Notes: generated by a model from the sequence alone, not told the origin. A stretch of DNA of 64,000 nucleotides from Rhizobium sullae (GCF_025200715.1 NZ_CP104143.1:2480001-2544000); one strand, 5' to 3'; numbered from the stretch's first letter, positions 15,415-24,612 are shown. A program made the numbers and translations.

Positions 15415-15497
15415 CGGACCTCCTTTAACGCTGATCCCGGATGCGTGTTTCGCAAAATGGGACTATGGTTCTCTGCGTTGGGACCTAACCGGCCGGG

Positions 15498-16577
15498 ATG
15501 CCGCAGCGGGAGGAACAGGCGGTTTTGGAACGGACCAAGAATCTGAAGAGTGCCGCCGCTCGCGGGAAAACTGGCGCGGCGGCTCCAGCATCGTCGTCCT
15601 CTGTTCGTCCGGGGGTCGTGGCAGCTGCCGTTTACCAGCAGGGGCAGCGCATCCGCGATATCCGGATAGAAGAGGCAGGCGAATGGCGGACGCACGAGAA
15701 TGCGGTCGTCTGGATCGGCTTGCACGAGCCGGACGAGATGCTGCTGCACCAGGTGCAGGCAGAATTCAATCTTCACCCGCTGGCGATCGAGGATGCCGCC
15801 CAGCCGCATCAGCGCCCGAAGCTTGAGATTTATGGCGACGCCATGTTCATCGTTGCCCGTACCGCCCACATGAAAGACGGCGAAATCGTCTTCGGCGAAA
15901 CCCACCTTTTCGTCGGCAGAGGTTATGTCGTTTCCGTTCGCCATGGCGCATCATCCTCTTACCTGGCGGTGCGGCAGCGCTGCGAGGCGACGCCGGCGGC
16001 ATTGGCGCATGGCGAGAACTACATTCTCTATTCCATCCTCGATTTCATTGTCGACAACTACATGCCGGTGATCGAGGTCGTGCAGGAAGAAGTCGAGACG
16101 CTTGAAGATTTGATGCTGCGCGAACAGCTTTCAAAGGCCGACATCGAGCGCCTTTACCTGCTGCGGCGCAAGCTGCTGCGGCTGCGCAACGCCGTGGTGC
16201 CGCTCGTGGACGTCTGCCGCCGCTATGAGCATATCGATCTTCCCGGCATGGACTCGACGCTTCAGTCGCTGTTCCGCGACGTCACGGACCACGTGCGCCG
16301 GGTCCAGGAAGATATCGATGCACTGCGCGAGGTCCTCGCCTTCGCCTTCGAAGCCAGCGTGATGATTGGTCAGACCGAACAGACGGCGATCGCCCGCAAG
16401 CTCGCCTCCTGGGCGGCGATCCTTGCTGTTCCGACGGCGATCGCCGGTATCTACGGGATGAATTTCAACGATATGCCGGAGCTGAGTTTTCAGTATGGCT
16501 ATTTCGTGGTGCTGGGCGTGATCGCAACCCTGTGCGTCACACTTTTCGTCTTCTTCCGCCGGGCAAAGTGGCTGTAG
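15498..16577 (+). CDS. CorA-family divalent cation transporter
   Basis: This 359-residue protein is a CorA family Mg2+/Co2+ (or Zn2+) channel. It has a long cytoplasmic N-terminal domain with HPLAIEDAAQPHQRPKLEIY, a long helix region, and two C-terminal membrane segments with the hallmark YGMNF between them, followed by a short basic tail (RRAKWL). The first 40 residues are Ala/Ser/Lys-rich and poorly conserved, and no good ribosome site precedes ATG 15498, so the true start may be further in. A hairpin follows the stop codon. No regulatory element such as an Mg sensor is evident upstream. Confidence 0.88.
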   Translation: MPQREEQAVLERTKNLKSAAARGKTGAAAPASSSSVRPGVVAAAVYQQGQRIRDIRIEEAGEWRTHENAVVWIGLHEPDEMLLHQVQAEFNLHPLAIEDAAQPHQRPKLEIYGDAMFIVARTAHMKDGEIVFGETHLFVGRGYVVSVRHGASSSYLAVRQRCEATPAALAHGENYILYSILDFIVDNYMPVIEVVQEEVETLEDLMLREQLSKADIERLYLLRRKLLRLRNAVVPLVDVCRRYEHIDLPGMDSTLQSLFRDVTDHVRRVQEDIDALREVLAFAFEASVMIGQTEQTAIARKLASWAAILAVPTAIAGIYGMNFNDMPELSFQYGYFVVLGVIATLCVTLFVFFRRAKWL

Positions 16578-16581
16578 CCGG

Positions 16582-16609
16582 GCTCCCGCCAGAATGCTCT
16601 GACGGGAGC
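16582..16609. terminator. Hairpin between convergent corA-like and oxidoreductase genes
   Basis: GCTCCCG pairs with CGGGAGC (16582-16588 with 16603-16609), with a further inner CAGA/TCTG pairing after one mismatch. There is no T-run on either side, so it may be a weak or Rho-assisted terminator. Confidence 0.45.
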
Positions 16610-16623
16610 AGAGATCACCTAGC

Positions 16624-17637
16624 TCAGAACTCGATCACAATCTTTCCGAAGGGGCCGCGATCGAGGTGATGAAGCGCCTGCGGCAGTTCGCCGAAGGTGT
16701 AGCGCCTGTCGATCACCGGCTTCAGGCCAGTGCGATCGACGGCGCGGACCAGATCCTCCAGCGCGCGGCGGTGTCCGACGCTAATACCTTGCACCGTCGG
16801 TGACTTCAGCAGAAGTGATTGCACCGGGGCCGAGAGATCGAAGCCGTCCATGACGCCGATCACCGAAATACGTCCGCTGACTGCGACAGCCTTCAGGGAT
16901 TCGCCGAAATTGGCGCCTGCGGCCATTTCGAAGATGTGGTCAGCACCGTAATCTTCCGTCAGTTGGAGAACGCGTTCGGCCCAATTCGCGCGGCCGATCC
17001 CGTGATCGGCGCCTAGTTCCCGCACGCGGGCAAGCTTCTCTGGATTTGCCGAGGTGATGATGACTTCGGCGCCGTGCATCTTGGCGATCTGGAGACCGAA
17101 AAGCGCCACACCGCCCGTTCCCTGGATGACCACCTTGTCGCCGGCCTTCAGCTTGCCGAGTTCGATGAGCGCGAACCATGCCGTAAGGCCCGCGCATGGG
17201 AGCGTGCTCGCCTCTCCGGCATCGAGTGTCTCGGGTGCATGGACAAACCAGTCCTCCGAGAAGGTTACATAGTCAGAAAGCACGCCCGGATAATATCCGC
17301 CGAGCGTCTTATGGGGCGGGTGGCGCGCATCGCCGAGGCCCGGCCCGTTGATGCGCCCGGGAAGGAAGGTCGTGATGACCCGATCGCCCGGCCTGAAGCG
17401 CGTCACGTCGGGGCCGACGGCTTCGACGACGCCGGCAAGGTCCGACGCCGGGACGAAGGGAAACTGCAGCGGCAGACCCATGCCGGTTTCCATCACCAGT
17501 TTGTCGCGATAGTTCAGCGACACTGCCTGCGTTCGGACCAGCACATTGTCGCCGGTGGGCTCTACGATCGCCGCTTCGCGTACCATCAGTTTCGTGGGAC
17601 CGATATTGTCGACGGACCATTGCTTTGCTTTCAACAT
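16624..17637 (-). CDS. NAD(P)-dependent MDR-family oxidoreductase
   Basis: This 337-residue medium-chain dehydrogenase/reductase has a catalytic GroES-like half (VRTQAVSLNYRDKLV; FVPASDLAGVVEAVG) and a Rossmann half with VVIQGTGGVALFGLQIAK. The usual catalytic zinc Cys is replaced by Tyr in the NYRD segment, so it is probably of the zinc-independent quinone-reductase-like type. Substrate unknown. I start at ATG 17637, preceded by GGAGCAAGAGGA, instead of the upstream ATG 17760, which would overlap the divergent LysR gene. That regulator, 103 bases away, probably controls it. Confidence 0.88.
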   Translation of the reverse strand: MLKAKQWSVDNIGPTKLMVREAAIVEPTGDNVLVRTQAVSLNYRDKLVMETGMGLPLQFPFVPASDLAGVVEAVGPDVTRFRPGDRVITTFLPGRINGPGLGDARHPPHKTLGGYYPGVLSDYVTFSEDWFVHAPETLDAGEASTLPCAGLTAWFALIELGKLKAGDKVVIQGTGGVALFGLQIAKMHGAEVIITSANPEKLARVRELGADHGIGRANWAERVLQLTEDYGADHIFEMAAGANFGESLKAVAVSGRISVIGVMDGFDLSAPVQSLLLKSPTVQGISVGHRRALEDLVRAVDRTGLKPVIDRRYTFGELPQALHHLDRGPFGKIVIEF

Positions 17638-17740
17638 TCCTCTTGCTCCGTTTGATTGAAGGGAGTCGAAGCATATCGTTGAAATTTGGTCGTCAGTTGC
17701 GGTATTAATTCCACAAAATGTTTCCATAAAGGATACAATC

Positions 17741-18640
17741 ATGGAGCAGCTCAAAGGCATATCGGTATTCGTCGAAGTCGCGGAGGCCGGCGGCTTCTCC
17801 GTTGCAGCTGAGCGCCTTCACCTGACGCGATCCGCCGTCGGAAAGACGATCGCGCGGCTGGAACAAAGACTGGGCGTCCGCCTGTTTCACCGGACGACGA
17901 GGGCGCAAAGCCTCACGGAGGAGGGCCAGTTCTTCTACGAGCATTGCCTGCGCGCGATCGAGGAGATCGCGCATGGCGAGGCGGTTCTCGAAAGCGGGAA
18001 GCGGGAAGTGCGCGGGCGGTTGCGCGTGACGATGCCGGTTCTTTTCGGCCGTCAATGCGTGGCCCCGATACTCATCAGGCTCCTTGACGAGCATCCGCAT
18101 CTCGAACTTGATCTTTCGTTCAACGATCGGATTATCGATCTCGTCGAAGATGGCTTCGATCTTGCCGTGCGCAACGGCCCGCTTGGGGACTATCCGGGCC
18201 TGATGGTGCGCGTCATCGCCCAGCAGCGCATGACGGTTTGCGCCTCTCCCCGCTACCTCGAACGGCGCGGCGTTCCAGCCAAGCTCGAAGACCTCGAAAA
18301 GCATGACGGCATCGTCTACGGCAGGCAGGATCGAAACCGCACCTGGATCTTCCCGACGAAAGCCGAACCCTTCCGGCAGGTTCTGCCGCGATCGCGGCTG
18401 CGGCTTGATGATCTCGCCACCATAGCGGACGCGGCGGCAGAGGGCGTCGGCCTTGCCTGGCTGCCGTGTTGGCTCGTGCGGGACCGCGTTGCGTCCGGCG
18501 AGCTTTGCCGGGTCTTGACGGATGTTCCGGCTGTCGCCTTCGATGCCAATGTCGTTTGGGTAAAGTCGCCTGCAATGCAGCCGAAGGTGCGCCTGGCGAT
18601 CGACACCTTGGCCGCGAGGCTCCCGGCTCTCATGAGTTAG
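17741..18640 (+). CDS. LysR family transcriptional regulator
   Basis: This 299-residue LysR-type regulator has an N-terminal winged HTH (LKGISVFVEVAEAGGFSVAA; RLHLTRSAVGKTIARLEQRL) and a C-terminal effector-binding domain. It is divergent from the MDR oxidoreductase gene, the classic arrangement in which a LysR protein controls the neighbouring gene and itself from the shared region. The effector is unknown. Length is normal for the family. Confidence 0.92.
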   Translation: MEQLKGISVFVEVAEAGGFSVAAERLHLTRSAVGKTIARLEQRLGVRLFHRTTRAQSLTEEGQFFYEHCLRAIEEIAHGEAVLESGKREVRGRLRVTMPVLFGRQCVAPILIRLLDEHPHLELDLSFNDRIIDLVEDGFDLAVRNGPLGDYPGLMVRVIAQQRMTVCASPRYLERRGVPAKLEDLEKHDGIVYGRQDRNRTWIFPTKAEPFRQVLPRSRLRLDDLATIADAAAEGVGLAWLPCWLVRDRVASGELCRVLTDVPAVAFDANVVWVKSPAMQPKVRLAIDTLAARLPALMS

Positions 18641-18731
18641 CGAAGAAAGTCTCGGAACCCTCTGAATTTTTTGGTGTATTCACTGGAAATGGCGTGTTTC
18701 CGCCGTATATCGCTTACTTTGTTACGCCGGA

Positions 18732-20279
18732 ATGGCCCAACTGAAACGGAACCGGAGTTCCTGTCTCGTGAGCGAACCCTGCAATCGTGCGGACCTGACG
18801 AATTGCGACCGGGATGCCATCCTTCAGCGCGCCGCTATCCAGCCCTTCGGCTTCCTGCTTGCGGCCTCCCCCGACTGGAGGATCGTACGGGCGTCGGCTA
18901 ACCTCGGAGAATTTCTGGGTGTCGATTGCGAGGACATACTGGGGCAGCCGCTGTCCGGCATCATCATGTCCAAGACGCTGCACACGATCCGCAATCGGCT
19001 GACCGTTCTACGCGGTGCAGATATGGTCGAGCGGCTGTCCGGCATCGCCTTTGCGGAGGGTGGTCCAATCTTCGACGTCGCTCTGCATTTCAGCGGCGAC
19101 CATGTCGTTATCGAGGCCGAAGCGTCACAGGCCGGCAGCCAGGGCGGTTCGACGATATCGCTCCGCGCCATGATGGTGCGCCTCGACCAAGCGCAGACGC
19201 TGGAAGCCTTTTTCCGCGAAGGTGCCCGCCTGGCGCGCGGCATCACCGGCTTCGACCGCGTGCTGGTTCATCGTTTCGATGAAGGAGGTGCCGGCGAGGT
19301 TGTGGCGGAAGCCACAAGACCCGCCATCGGCTCCTTTCTTGGCTTCCGCTACCCGGCCCCGGACATTCCTGTCCTGGCGCGCACGCTCCATCTCCGCAAC
19401 CCTTACCGAATCATCGCCGACGTCGAAGCTGCACCGGTTCCGATCCTGCCGGAACGCGATGAGCACGGCAGCGCGATCGATCTGTCCCTGTCGATTCTGC
19501 GCTCCGTCTCACCGAGCCAGATCGAATATCTGAAGAACATGGGCGTCGCCGCCTCGCTTTCGATTCCGATCGTCACGGACGGCATGCTTTGGGGCCTCTT
19601 TACCTGCCATCATTATTCTGCCCGGCTGCCCTCTTTCGAGCGGCGCTCGACGGTGGAGATCTTCGCCCAGATGTTCGCCTCGCGGCTTCAAACCCGGGAA
19701 TGCCGCCTGGCTCTGAAATTCGAGACCAAGGCGCGGCAGATCGTCGAGCGGCTGTTCACCGACGTTGCGGGCAATGCCGGCCTGCTTGATGATCCGGCCT
19801 GGCTGGCCGAAGCGCTCGCCGGCGCTGTTCCCGCCGATGGCATCGGCGTCTCGATCAACGGCCGCACGGCACTGACCGGTCTGGCACCCTCGCAGGAGCA
19901 GTTCTCTACGCTGATCGACGTGCTGGACAGAAATGCACCCGGCCATGTCTTCACGACCGATCATATCGCGGAATTCTCGCCAGGAGCGGAAACGAATGGC
20001 GACGTCGCCGGGCTTCTGGTCATTCCCATCTCTCGGCTGCCTCGCGACTATGTTGTGTTCTTCCGCCAGGAAATCCTGCGCACGGCGCACTGGGCCGGCG
20101 ATCCACACAGGCCGGGGGAATACGGTCCAAACGCCGAAAGCCTTACACCTCGCGGAAGCTTCAACACCTGGTTGGAACTGGCGCGCGGACGCGCGCGTCC
20201 GTTTTCAAAGGCGGAATGCAACATCGCGGAAACGATCCGCGTGGCGCTTGAGGCCTTTGCTGCACGGCAGGGCCGTTGA
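18732..20279 (+). CDS. Bacteriophytochrome photosensory module without output domain
   Basis: The 515-residue protein has the PAS-GAF-PHY core of a bacteriophytochrome. Cys25 in LTNCDRDAI is at the biliverdin-attachment position; the GAF domain has PAPDIP (Asp211) and CHH (292-294); the PHY tongue motif PRGSF is at about 473-477. The protein stops right after the PHY domain (residue 515), where a normal phytochrome continues into a histidine kinase; there is no kinase remnant before the convergent rutR gene. It may signal to a separate partner, or be a light sensor whose output has been lost. No heme oxygenase gene is in the window. Confidence 0.85.
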   Translation: MAQLKRNRSSCLVSEPCNRADLTNCDRDAILQRAAIQPFGFLLAASPDWRIVRASANLGEFLGVDCEDILGQPLSGIIMSKTLHTIRNRLTVLRGADMVERLSGIAFAEGGPIFDVALHFSGDHVVIEAEASQAGSQGGSTISLRAMMVRLDQAQTLEAFFREGARLARGITGFDRVLVHRFDEGGAGEVVAEATRPAIGSFLGFRYPAPDIPVLARTLHLRNPYRIIADVEAAPVPILPERDEHGSAIDLSLSILRSVSPSQIEYLKNMGVAASLSIPIVTDGMLWGLFTCHHYSARLPSFERRSTVEIFAQMFASRLQTRECRLALKFETKARQIVERLFTDVAGNAGLLDDPAWLAEALAGAVPADGIGVSINGRTALTGLAPSQEQFSTLIDVLDRNAPGHVFTTDHIAEFSPGAETNGDVAGLLVIPISRLPRDYVVFFRQEILRTAHWAGDPHRPGEYGPNAESLTPRGSFNTWLELARGRARPFSKAECNIAETIRVALEAFAARQGR

Positions 20280-20293
20280 GGCAAGGCTTAGGT

Positions 20294-20938
20294 TCAGGTC
20301 GGACGAACCATCAGCCCGCCGATGAAGAGCTGTTCGAGGAAGCGCGCCGCGTCCTCGAAGCGCCCCGCCCCGGCGTGCTCCTGTCCGAGCACGGCGCGCA
20401 CCTGGACGTCGAAGTCGGCATAATGCTGTGTCGTCGACCAGATCGAAAAGATCAGATGGTAGGGATCGCATTTGGCGATCTTGCCGGCCTTGGCCCAGGC
20501 GCGGATCACCTCGGCCTTCTCGTCGACGAGCTGCTTCAGCGGCCCCTTCAACTCGTCTTCGATATGCGGCGCGCCCTGCAGCACCTCGTTTGCAAACAGC
20601 CGGCTTTCGCGGGGGAAGTCGCGCGCCAATTCCAGCTTCCTGCGGATATAGTTGCGGATTTCGGTTTCCGGATTGCCTTCGGCATCGAAGGCGCGAAGCG
20701 GCTCGAGCCAGGTATAAAGCACGCGATCGATCAGCGCCCGGTGCATCGCCTCCTTGGTGCGGAAATAATAAAGCAGATTGGGCTTCGACATGCCGGCCAC
20801 TTCGGCGATCTGGTCGATGGTAGAGCCGCGGAAACCCCTGGCGGAAAACACATCGAGCGCCGCTTCCAGAATCTGCTCTTCCTTCTCCTCCTGGATCCGT
20901 GTGCGCCGCTGGGTCTTCGCTGCTCTCGGAATTGCCAT
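20294..20938 (-). CDS. rutR: TetR family pyrimidine regulator RutR
   Basis: This 214-residue TetR-type repressor has an N-terminal HTH (TIDQIAEVAGMSKPNLLYYF) and a C-terminal ligand domain of the RutR (YcdC) type, including FANEVLQGAPHIEDELKGPL and SIWSTTQHYADF. E. coli RutR binds uracil or thymine, which releases it from TTGACCA-NN-TGGTCAA sites. Here it is divergent from beta-ureidopropionase and hydantoinase genes, with a close operator match at 21075-21090, so it very probably represses the catabolic operon. The ATG at 20938 has GAGAG upstream. Confidence 0.88.
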   Translation of the reverse strand: MAIPRAAKTQRRTRIQEEKEEQILEAALDVFSARGFRGSTIDQIAEVAGMSKPNLLYYFRTKEAMHRALIDRVLYTWLEPLRAFDAEGNPETEIRNYIRRKLELARDFPRESRLFANEVLQGAPHIEDELKGPLKQLVDEKAEVIRAWAKAGKIAKCDPYHLIFSIWSTTQHYADFDVQVRAVLGQEHAGAGRFEDAARFLEQLFIGGLMVRPT

Positions 20939-21074
20939 CTGGCTCTCGTTTCCCCTTGAAATTCAATTGCTTTACTCAAGCAGCTCTCCCTGCCATCCTT
21001 TTGAGCAACTGCCCGCAATTTTGTCTGTATTTTTCCTGATTTTCGTCTTGAGCCCGGCGCCGGAAGCTGTAATG

Positions 21075-21090
21075 TTTACCAATCGGTCAA
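21075..21090. promoter_or_regulatory. RutR-like operator
   Basis: TTTACCA-AT-CGGTCAA matches 12 of 14 defined positions of the E. coli RutR consensus TTGACCA-NN-TGGTCAA. It lies between divergent rutR and the pyrimidine operon, about 140 bases from each start codon. Confidence 0.6.
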
Positions 21091-21230
21091 ATTATCTGTC
21101 AGATGCAAAACAAAGGCAACTGGCGATTTTCCGGCGTAACAAAACAAACAAACGCAACGGGAATTGACGATGGGAACAGACGGCGCATGTTCTTTGCATG
21201 ACCGTGAAAAACAGGTGAGGATTTTCAGAC

Positions 21231-22484
21231 ATGGTGGCAGCACCAGGCGAGAACATGCGCGTCAACGGGGACCGACTTTGGGACAGTCTCATGGACATGG
21301 CGAAGATCGGCCCCGGAATTGCCGGCGGCAACAATCGCCAGACGCTGACGGATGCCGACGCCGAGGGCCGCAGGCTCTTTCGCACATGGTGCGAGGCCGC
21401 AGGCCTGACCGTAGGCGTCGACAAGATGGGCACGATGTTCGCAATCCGTCCCGGCACCGATCCCGATGCGCTCCCCGTTTATGTCGGCTCGCATCTCGAC
21501 ACCCAGCCGACCGGCGGCAAATATGATGGCGTACTCGGCGTGCTTGGCGCGCTCGAAGTCGTCCGCACGATGAACGACCTCGGCATCAGGACGAAACACC
21601 CGATCGTCGTCACCAACTGGACCAATGAGGAAGGCGCCCGTTTTGCCCCGGCGATGCTTGCCTCCGGCGTCTTCGCCGGCGTCCATTCGCTGGACTTTGC
21701 CTATGGTCGCAAGGATCCCGAGGGCAAGACGTTCGGCGACGAACTGAAGCGTATCGGCTGGCTCGGAGACGAAGAGGTCGGCGCCCGCAAGATGCGCGCC
21801 TACTTCGAATATCACATCGAGCAGGGGCCGATCCTCGAAGCCGAGGAGAAGCAGATCGGCGTCGTCACGCACTGTCAGGGCCTCTGGTGGCTCGAACTCA
21901 CGTTGACCGGCAGGGAAGCCCATACCGGCTCAACACCAATGAACATGCGCGTCAATGCCGGCCTGGCTATGGCGCGCATCTTCGAGATGGTCCAGGAGGT
22001 CGCCATGAGCGAGCAGCCGGGTGCCGTCGGCGGCGTCGGCCAGGTTTTCTTCTCGCCGAATTCCCGCAACGTGCTGCCGGGCAAGGTCGTCTTTACCGTC
22101 GACATCCGCTCGCCGGACAAGGAAAAACTCGACCGCATGCGGGCGAAAATCGAAGCCGAGGCGCCGAAGATTACCGATGCGCTGGGCGTCGGCTGTTCGA
22201 TCGAGGCGATCGGCCATTTCGAACCGGTGACCTTCGATCCGAAGCTTGTTACCGCCGTGCGCAACGCCGCCGAAAGGCTCGGCTATAGCCACATGAACCT
22301 CATCTCCGGCGCCGGCCACGACGCCTGCTGGGCCGCGAAGGTCGCGCCAACGACGATGATCATGTGCCCCTGCGTCGGCGGCCTGTCGCACAACGAGGCG
22401 GAGGAGATTTCCAAGGAATGGGCGACCGCCGGTGCGGACGTGCTGTTTCATGCCGTAGTCGAGACGGCGGAGATTGTGGTTTGA
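21231..22484 (+). CDS. Beta-ureidopropionase / N-carbamoyl amino acid amidohydrolase
   Basis: This 417-residue M20-family metalloenzyme hydrolyses N-carbamoyl-beta-alanine to beta-alanine, CO2 and ammonia, the last step of reductive pyrimidine degradation. Metal-site motifs are VGSHLDTQPTGGKYDGVLGV and TNWTNEEGARF, with REAHTGSTPM in the dimer domain and SGAGHDA near the end. Its length matches the HyuC/PydC group. It starts the operon behind the RutR-like site, and its stop overlaps the start of a 92-residue gene (ATGA). Confidence 0.9.
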   Translation: MVAAPGENMRVNGDRLWDSLMDMAKIGPGIAGGNNRQTLTDADAEGRRLFRTWCEAAGLTVGVDKMGTMFAIRPGTDPDALPVYVGSHLDTQPTGGKYDGVLGVLGALEVVRTMNDLGIRTKHPIVVTNWTNEEGARFAPAMLASGVFAGVHSLDFAYGRKDPEGKTFGDELKRIGWLGDEEVGARKMRAYFEYHIEQGPILEAEEKQIGVVTHCQGLWWLELTLTGREAHTGSTPMNMRVNAGLAMARIFEMVQEVAMSEQPGAVGGVGQVFFSPNSRNVLPGKVVFTVDIRSPDKEKLDRMRAKIEAEAPKITDALGVGCSIEAIGHFEPVTFDPKLVTAVRNAAERLGYSHMNLISGAGHDACWAAKVAPTTMIMCPCVGGLSHNEAEEISKEWATAGADVLFHAVVETAEIVV

Positions 22485-22762
22485 TGGCGAATTTGGATGC
22501 AGATCTGAACGCAATGACGCATGCCGAATTGCTCTCGGCAGCCCGCGCCATGCGCCATGCGATCCGCACCCACCGGGATACGTCCACGCACGAGCTCTGT
22601 TGGCATCACCCCGACATGTGGGCGCTTCTGCCGGACACACCGCCCGGCGGCCAGATCGTGCCGGATTGGCCCCAGTTCATGCGCGGCTGCATTCGCTACC
22701 GCCAGTCGTTGGATAAACAGCTTGCGCAGGCACCGCGCAGCGGCAGGGAGTTCGGAGAATGA
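22484..22762 (+). CDS. Conserved-looking small protein in the pyrimidine operon
   Basis: This 92-residue protein overlaps both neighbours by ATGA junctions (22484 and 22759), so it is translated in step with the hydrolase and the hydantoinase. It is His/Trp-rich (CWHHPDMWALLPD, PDWPQFMRGCIRYR) with no signal peptide or membrane segment. I do not recognise a named family. The tight embedding points to a role with these enzymes, perhaps as a subunit or chaperone, which is inference. Confidence 0.8.
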   Translation: MANLDADLNAMTHAELLSAARAMRHAIRTHRDTSTHELCWHHPDMWALLPDTPPGGQIVPDWPQFMRGCIRYRQSLDKQLAQAPRSGREFGE

Positions 22763-24213
22763 CCACAGTCATCAAGGGCGGCACCATTATTACCGCGGAC
22801 CTCACCTACAAAGCCGACATCGAAATCGGAGGCGGCAAGATCGTCGAGATCGGGCCGAACCTTTCCGGCGGCGAGGTGCTGGACGCCTCCGGCTGTTTCA
22901 TCATGCCGGGCGGTATCGACCCGCATACGCATCTCGAAATGCCGTTCATGGGCACCTACTCTTCAGACGATTTCGAGAGCGGTACACGCGCCGCCCTTTC
23001 CGGCGGTACGACCATGGTGGTCGATTTTGCTCTTCCCTCGCCCGGCCAGTCCCTGCTCGAAGCGTTGACCATGTGGGACAACAAGTCGACGCGCGCCAAT
23101 TGCGATTATTCCTTCCACATGGCGATCACCTGGTGGAGCGAGCAGGTCTTCAACGAGATGAAGACCGTCGTCGAGGACAAGGGCATCAACACCTTCAAGC
23201 ATTTCATGGCCTACAAAGGCGCGCTGATGGTGGACGACGACGAGATGTATTCCTCCTTCCGCCGCTGTGCCGAACTCGGAGCGCTGCCGCTGGTCCACGC
23301 CGAAAACGGCGACGTCGTTGCGCAATTGCAGGCAAAGCTGATCGCCGAGGGCAATAACGGCCCGGAAGCGCATGCCTATTCCCGGCCGCCGGAAGTCGAA
23401 GGCGAGGCAACCAACCGCGCAATCATGATCGCCGACATGGCCGGCTGCCCGGTCTATATCGTCCACACCTCCTGCGAACAGGCGCACGAAGCGATCCGCC
23501 GTGCCCGCCAAAAAGGTATCCGCGCCTACGGCGAGCCGCTGATCCAGCACCTGACGCTCGATGAGAGCGAATATTTCAACAAGGATTGGGATCATGCCGC
23601 CCGCCGCGTCATGTCGCCGCCCTTCCGCAACAAGCAGCATCAGGACAGCCTCTGGGCGGGCCTTGCTTCCGGTTCGCTGCAGGTGGTGGCGACCGACCAT
23701 TGCGCTTTCACCACCGACCAGAAGCGTTTCGGCGTCGGCGATTTCACCAAGATCCCGAATGGCACCGGCGGCCTGGAAGACCGCATGCCGATGCTCTGGA
23801 CCTACGGCGTCAATACCGGCCGCCTGACGATGAACGAGTTCGTCGCCGTCACCTCCACGAACATCGCCAAGATCCTCAATATCTACCCAAAGAAAGGCGC
23901 GATCCTTGTAGGTGCCGACGCGGACCTCGTCGTCTGGGACCCGAAGCGCGCAAAGACCATCACCTCGAAAAACCAGCAGTCGGCCATCGACTACAACGTC
24001 TTTGAGGGCAAGCAGGTCACCGGCCTGCCGCGCTACACGCTGACGCGAGGCGTGGTCGCCATTGAAGAGGACATAATCAAGACGCAAGAGGGCCACGGCG
24101 AATTCGTCAAGCGCGAACCGGTCACAGCCGTCAGCAAGGCGCTATCGACCTGGAAGGAAGTCACCGCCCCGCGCAAGGTCGAACGCACCGGCATTCCGGC
24201 AAGCGGGGTCTGA
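22759..24213 (+). CDS. Dihydropyrimidinase / D-hydantoinase
   Basis: This 484-residue cyclic amidohydrolase opens dihydrouracil to N-carbamoyl-beta-alanine. Metal ligands are visible as PHTHLEMPF (metal-binding HxH), the carbamylated Lys region TFKHFMAYKGAL, and VHAENGD; ATDHCAFTTDQKRFG carries the catalytic Asp region. It sits between the ureidopropionase/small gene and a small exported protein, and with PreTA completes the three-step pathway. Length is typical for the family. Confidence 0.93.
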   Translation: MTTVIKGGTIITADLTYKADIEIGGGKIVEIGPNLSGGEVLDASGCFIMPGGIDPHTHLEMPFMGTYSSDDFESGTRAALSGGTTMVVDFALPSPGQSLLEALTMWDNKSTRANCDYSFHMAITWWSEQVFNEMKTVVEDKGINTFKHFMAYKGALMVDDDEMYSSFRRCAELGALPLVHAENGDVVAQLQAKLIAEGNNGPEAHAYSRPPEVEGEATNRAIMIADMAGCPVYIVHTSCEQAHEAIRRARQKGIRAYGEPLIQHLTLDESEYFNKDWDHAARRVMSPPFRNKQHQDSLWAGLASGSLQVVATDHCAFTTDQKRFGVGDFTKIPNGTGGLEDRMPMLWTYGVNTGRLTMNEFVAVTSTNIAKILNIYPKKGAILVGADADLVVWDPKRAKTITSKNQQSAIDYNVFEGKQVTGLPRYTLTRGVVAIEEDIIKTQEGHGEFVKREPVTAVSKALSTWKEVTAPRKVERTGIPASGV

Positions 24214-24214
24214 C

Positions 24215-24610
24215 ATGGCACGCGGCTGGCCGGTTCTGACACTCGTTTCGCTGGCCGCGCTTTCCACCGCGGCTCAAGCCGAAACGCTACCGATCAAGGG
24301 CAGTTACGGCAACAAGGACGGCTGCGCCTATGCCAAGAGCGGCGAGAGCACCGGCTCCGACGACTTCTTTCTGCTGACTTTGGAGGCGATCACCACAGCT
24401 GCCTCCTATTGCGAGATCAAGAAGGTCCTGACCACCGAAGGCAAGAACTTCACCGCAACCGTTTCCTGCCAGGCCGAGGGAGAACAGGCCGATGGAGAAG
24501 AAGGCGAAGGCGACGATACCGCCAAGATCACTTCCGGGCTAAAGGGTTACACGATCGGCTTCACCTCAGACGACACGATCAAGTGGGGGCCTCTGCCGCT
24601 ATGCAAATAG
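24215..24610 (+). CDS. Small exported protein of unknown function
   Basis: This 131-residue protein has a clear signal peptide (PVLTLVSLAALSTAAQA, cleavage near residue 22) and a mature part with four Cys that could form two disulfides, plus an acidic Glu/Gly/Asp loop around residue 90. It starts one base after the hydantoinase stop, so it belongs to the operon, and it ends tail to tail with the cupin gene 2 bases away. No named family is recognised; a periplasmic location is likely. Confidence 0.7.
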   Translation: MARGWPVLTLVSLAALSTAAQAETLPIKGSYGNKDGCAYAKSGESTGSDDFFLLTLEAITTAASYCEIKKVLTTEGKNFTATVSCQAEGEQADGEEGEGDDTAKITSGLKGYTIGFTSDDTIKWGPLPLCK

Positions 24611-24612
24611 CC

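Noticed and set aside
18655..18680. Possible EcfG promoter before the phytochrome gene
   Set aside because: GGAAC is present but the base run 16-17 positions later (TGTA/GTAT) does not fit CGTT.
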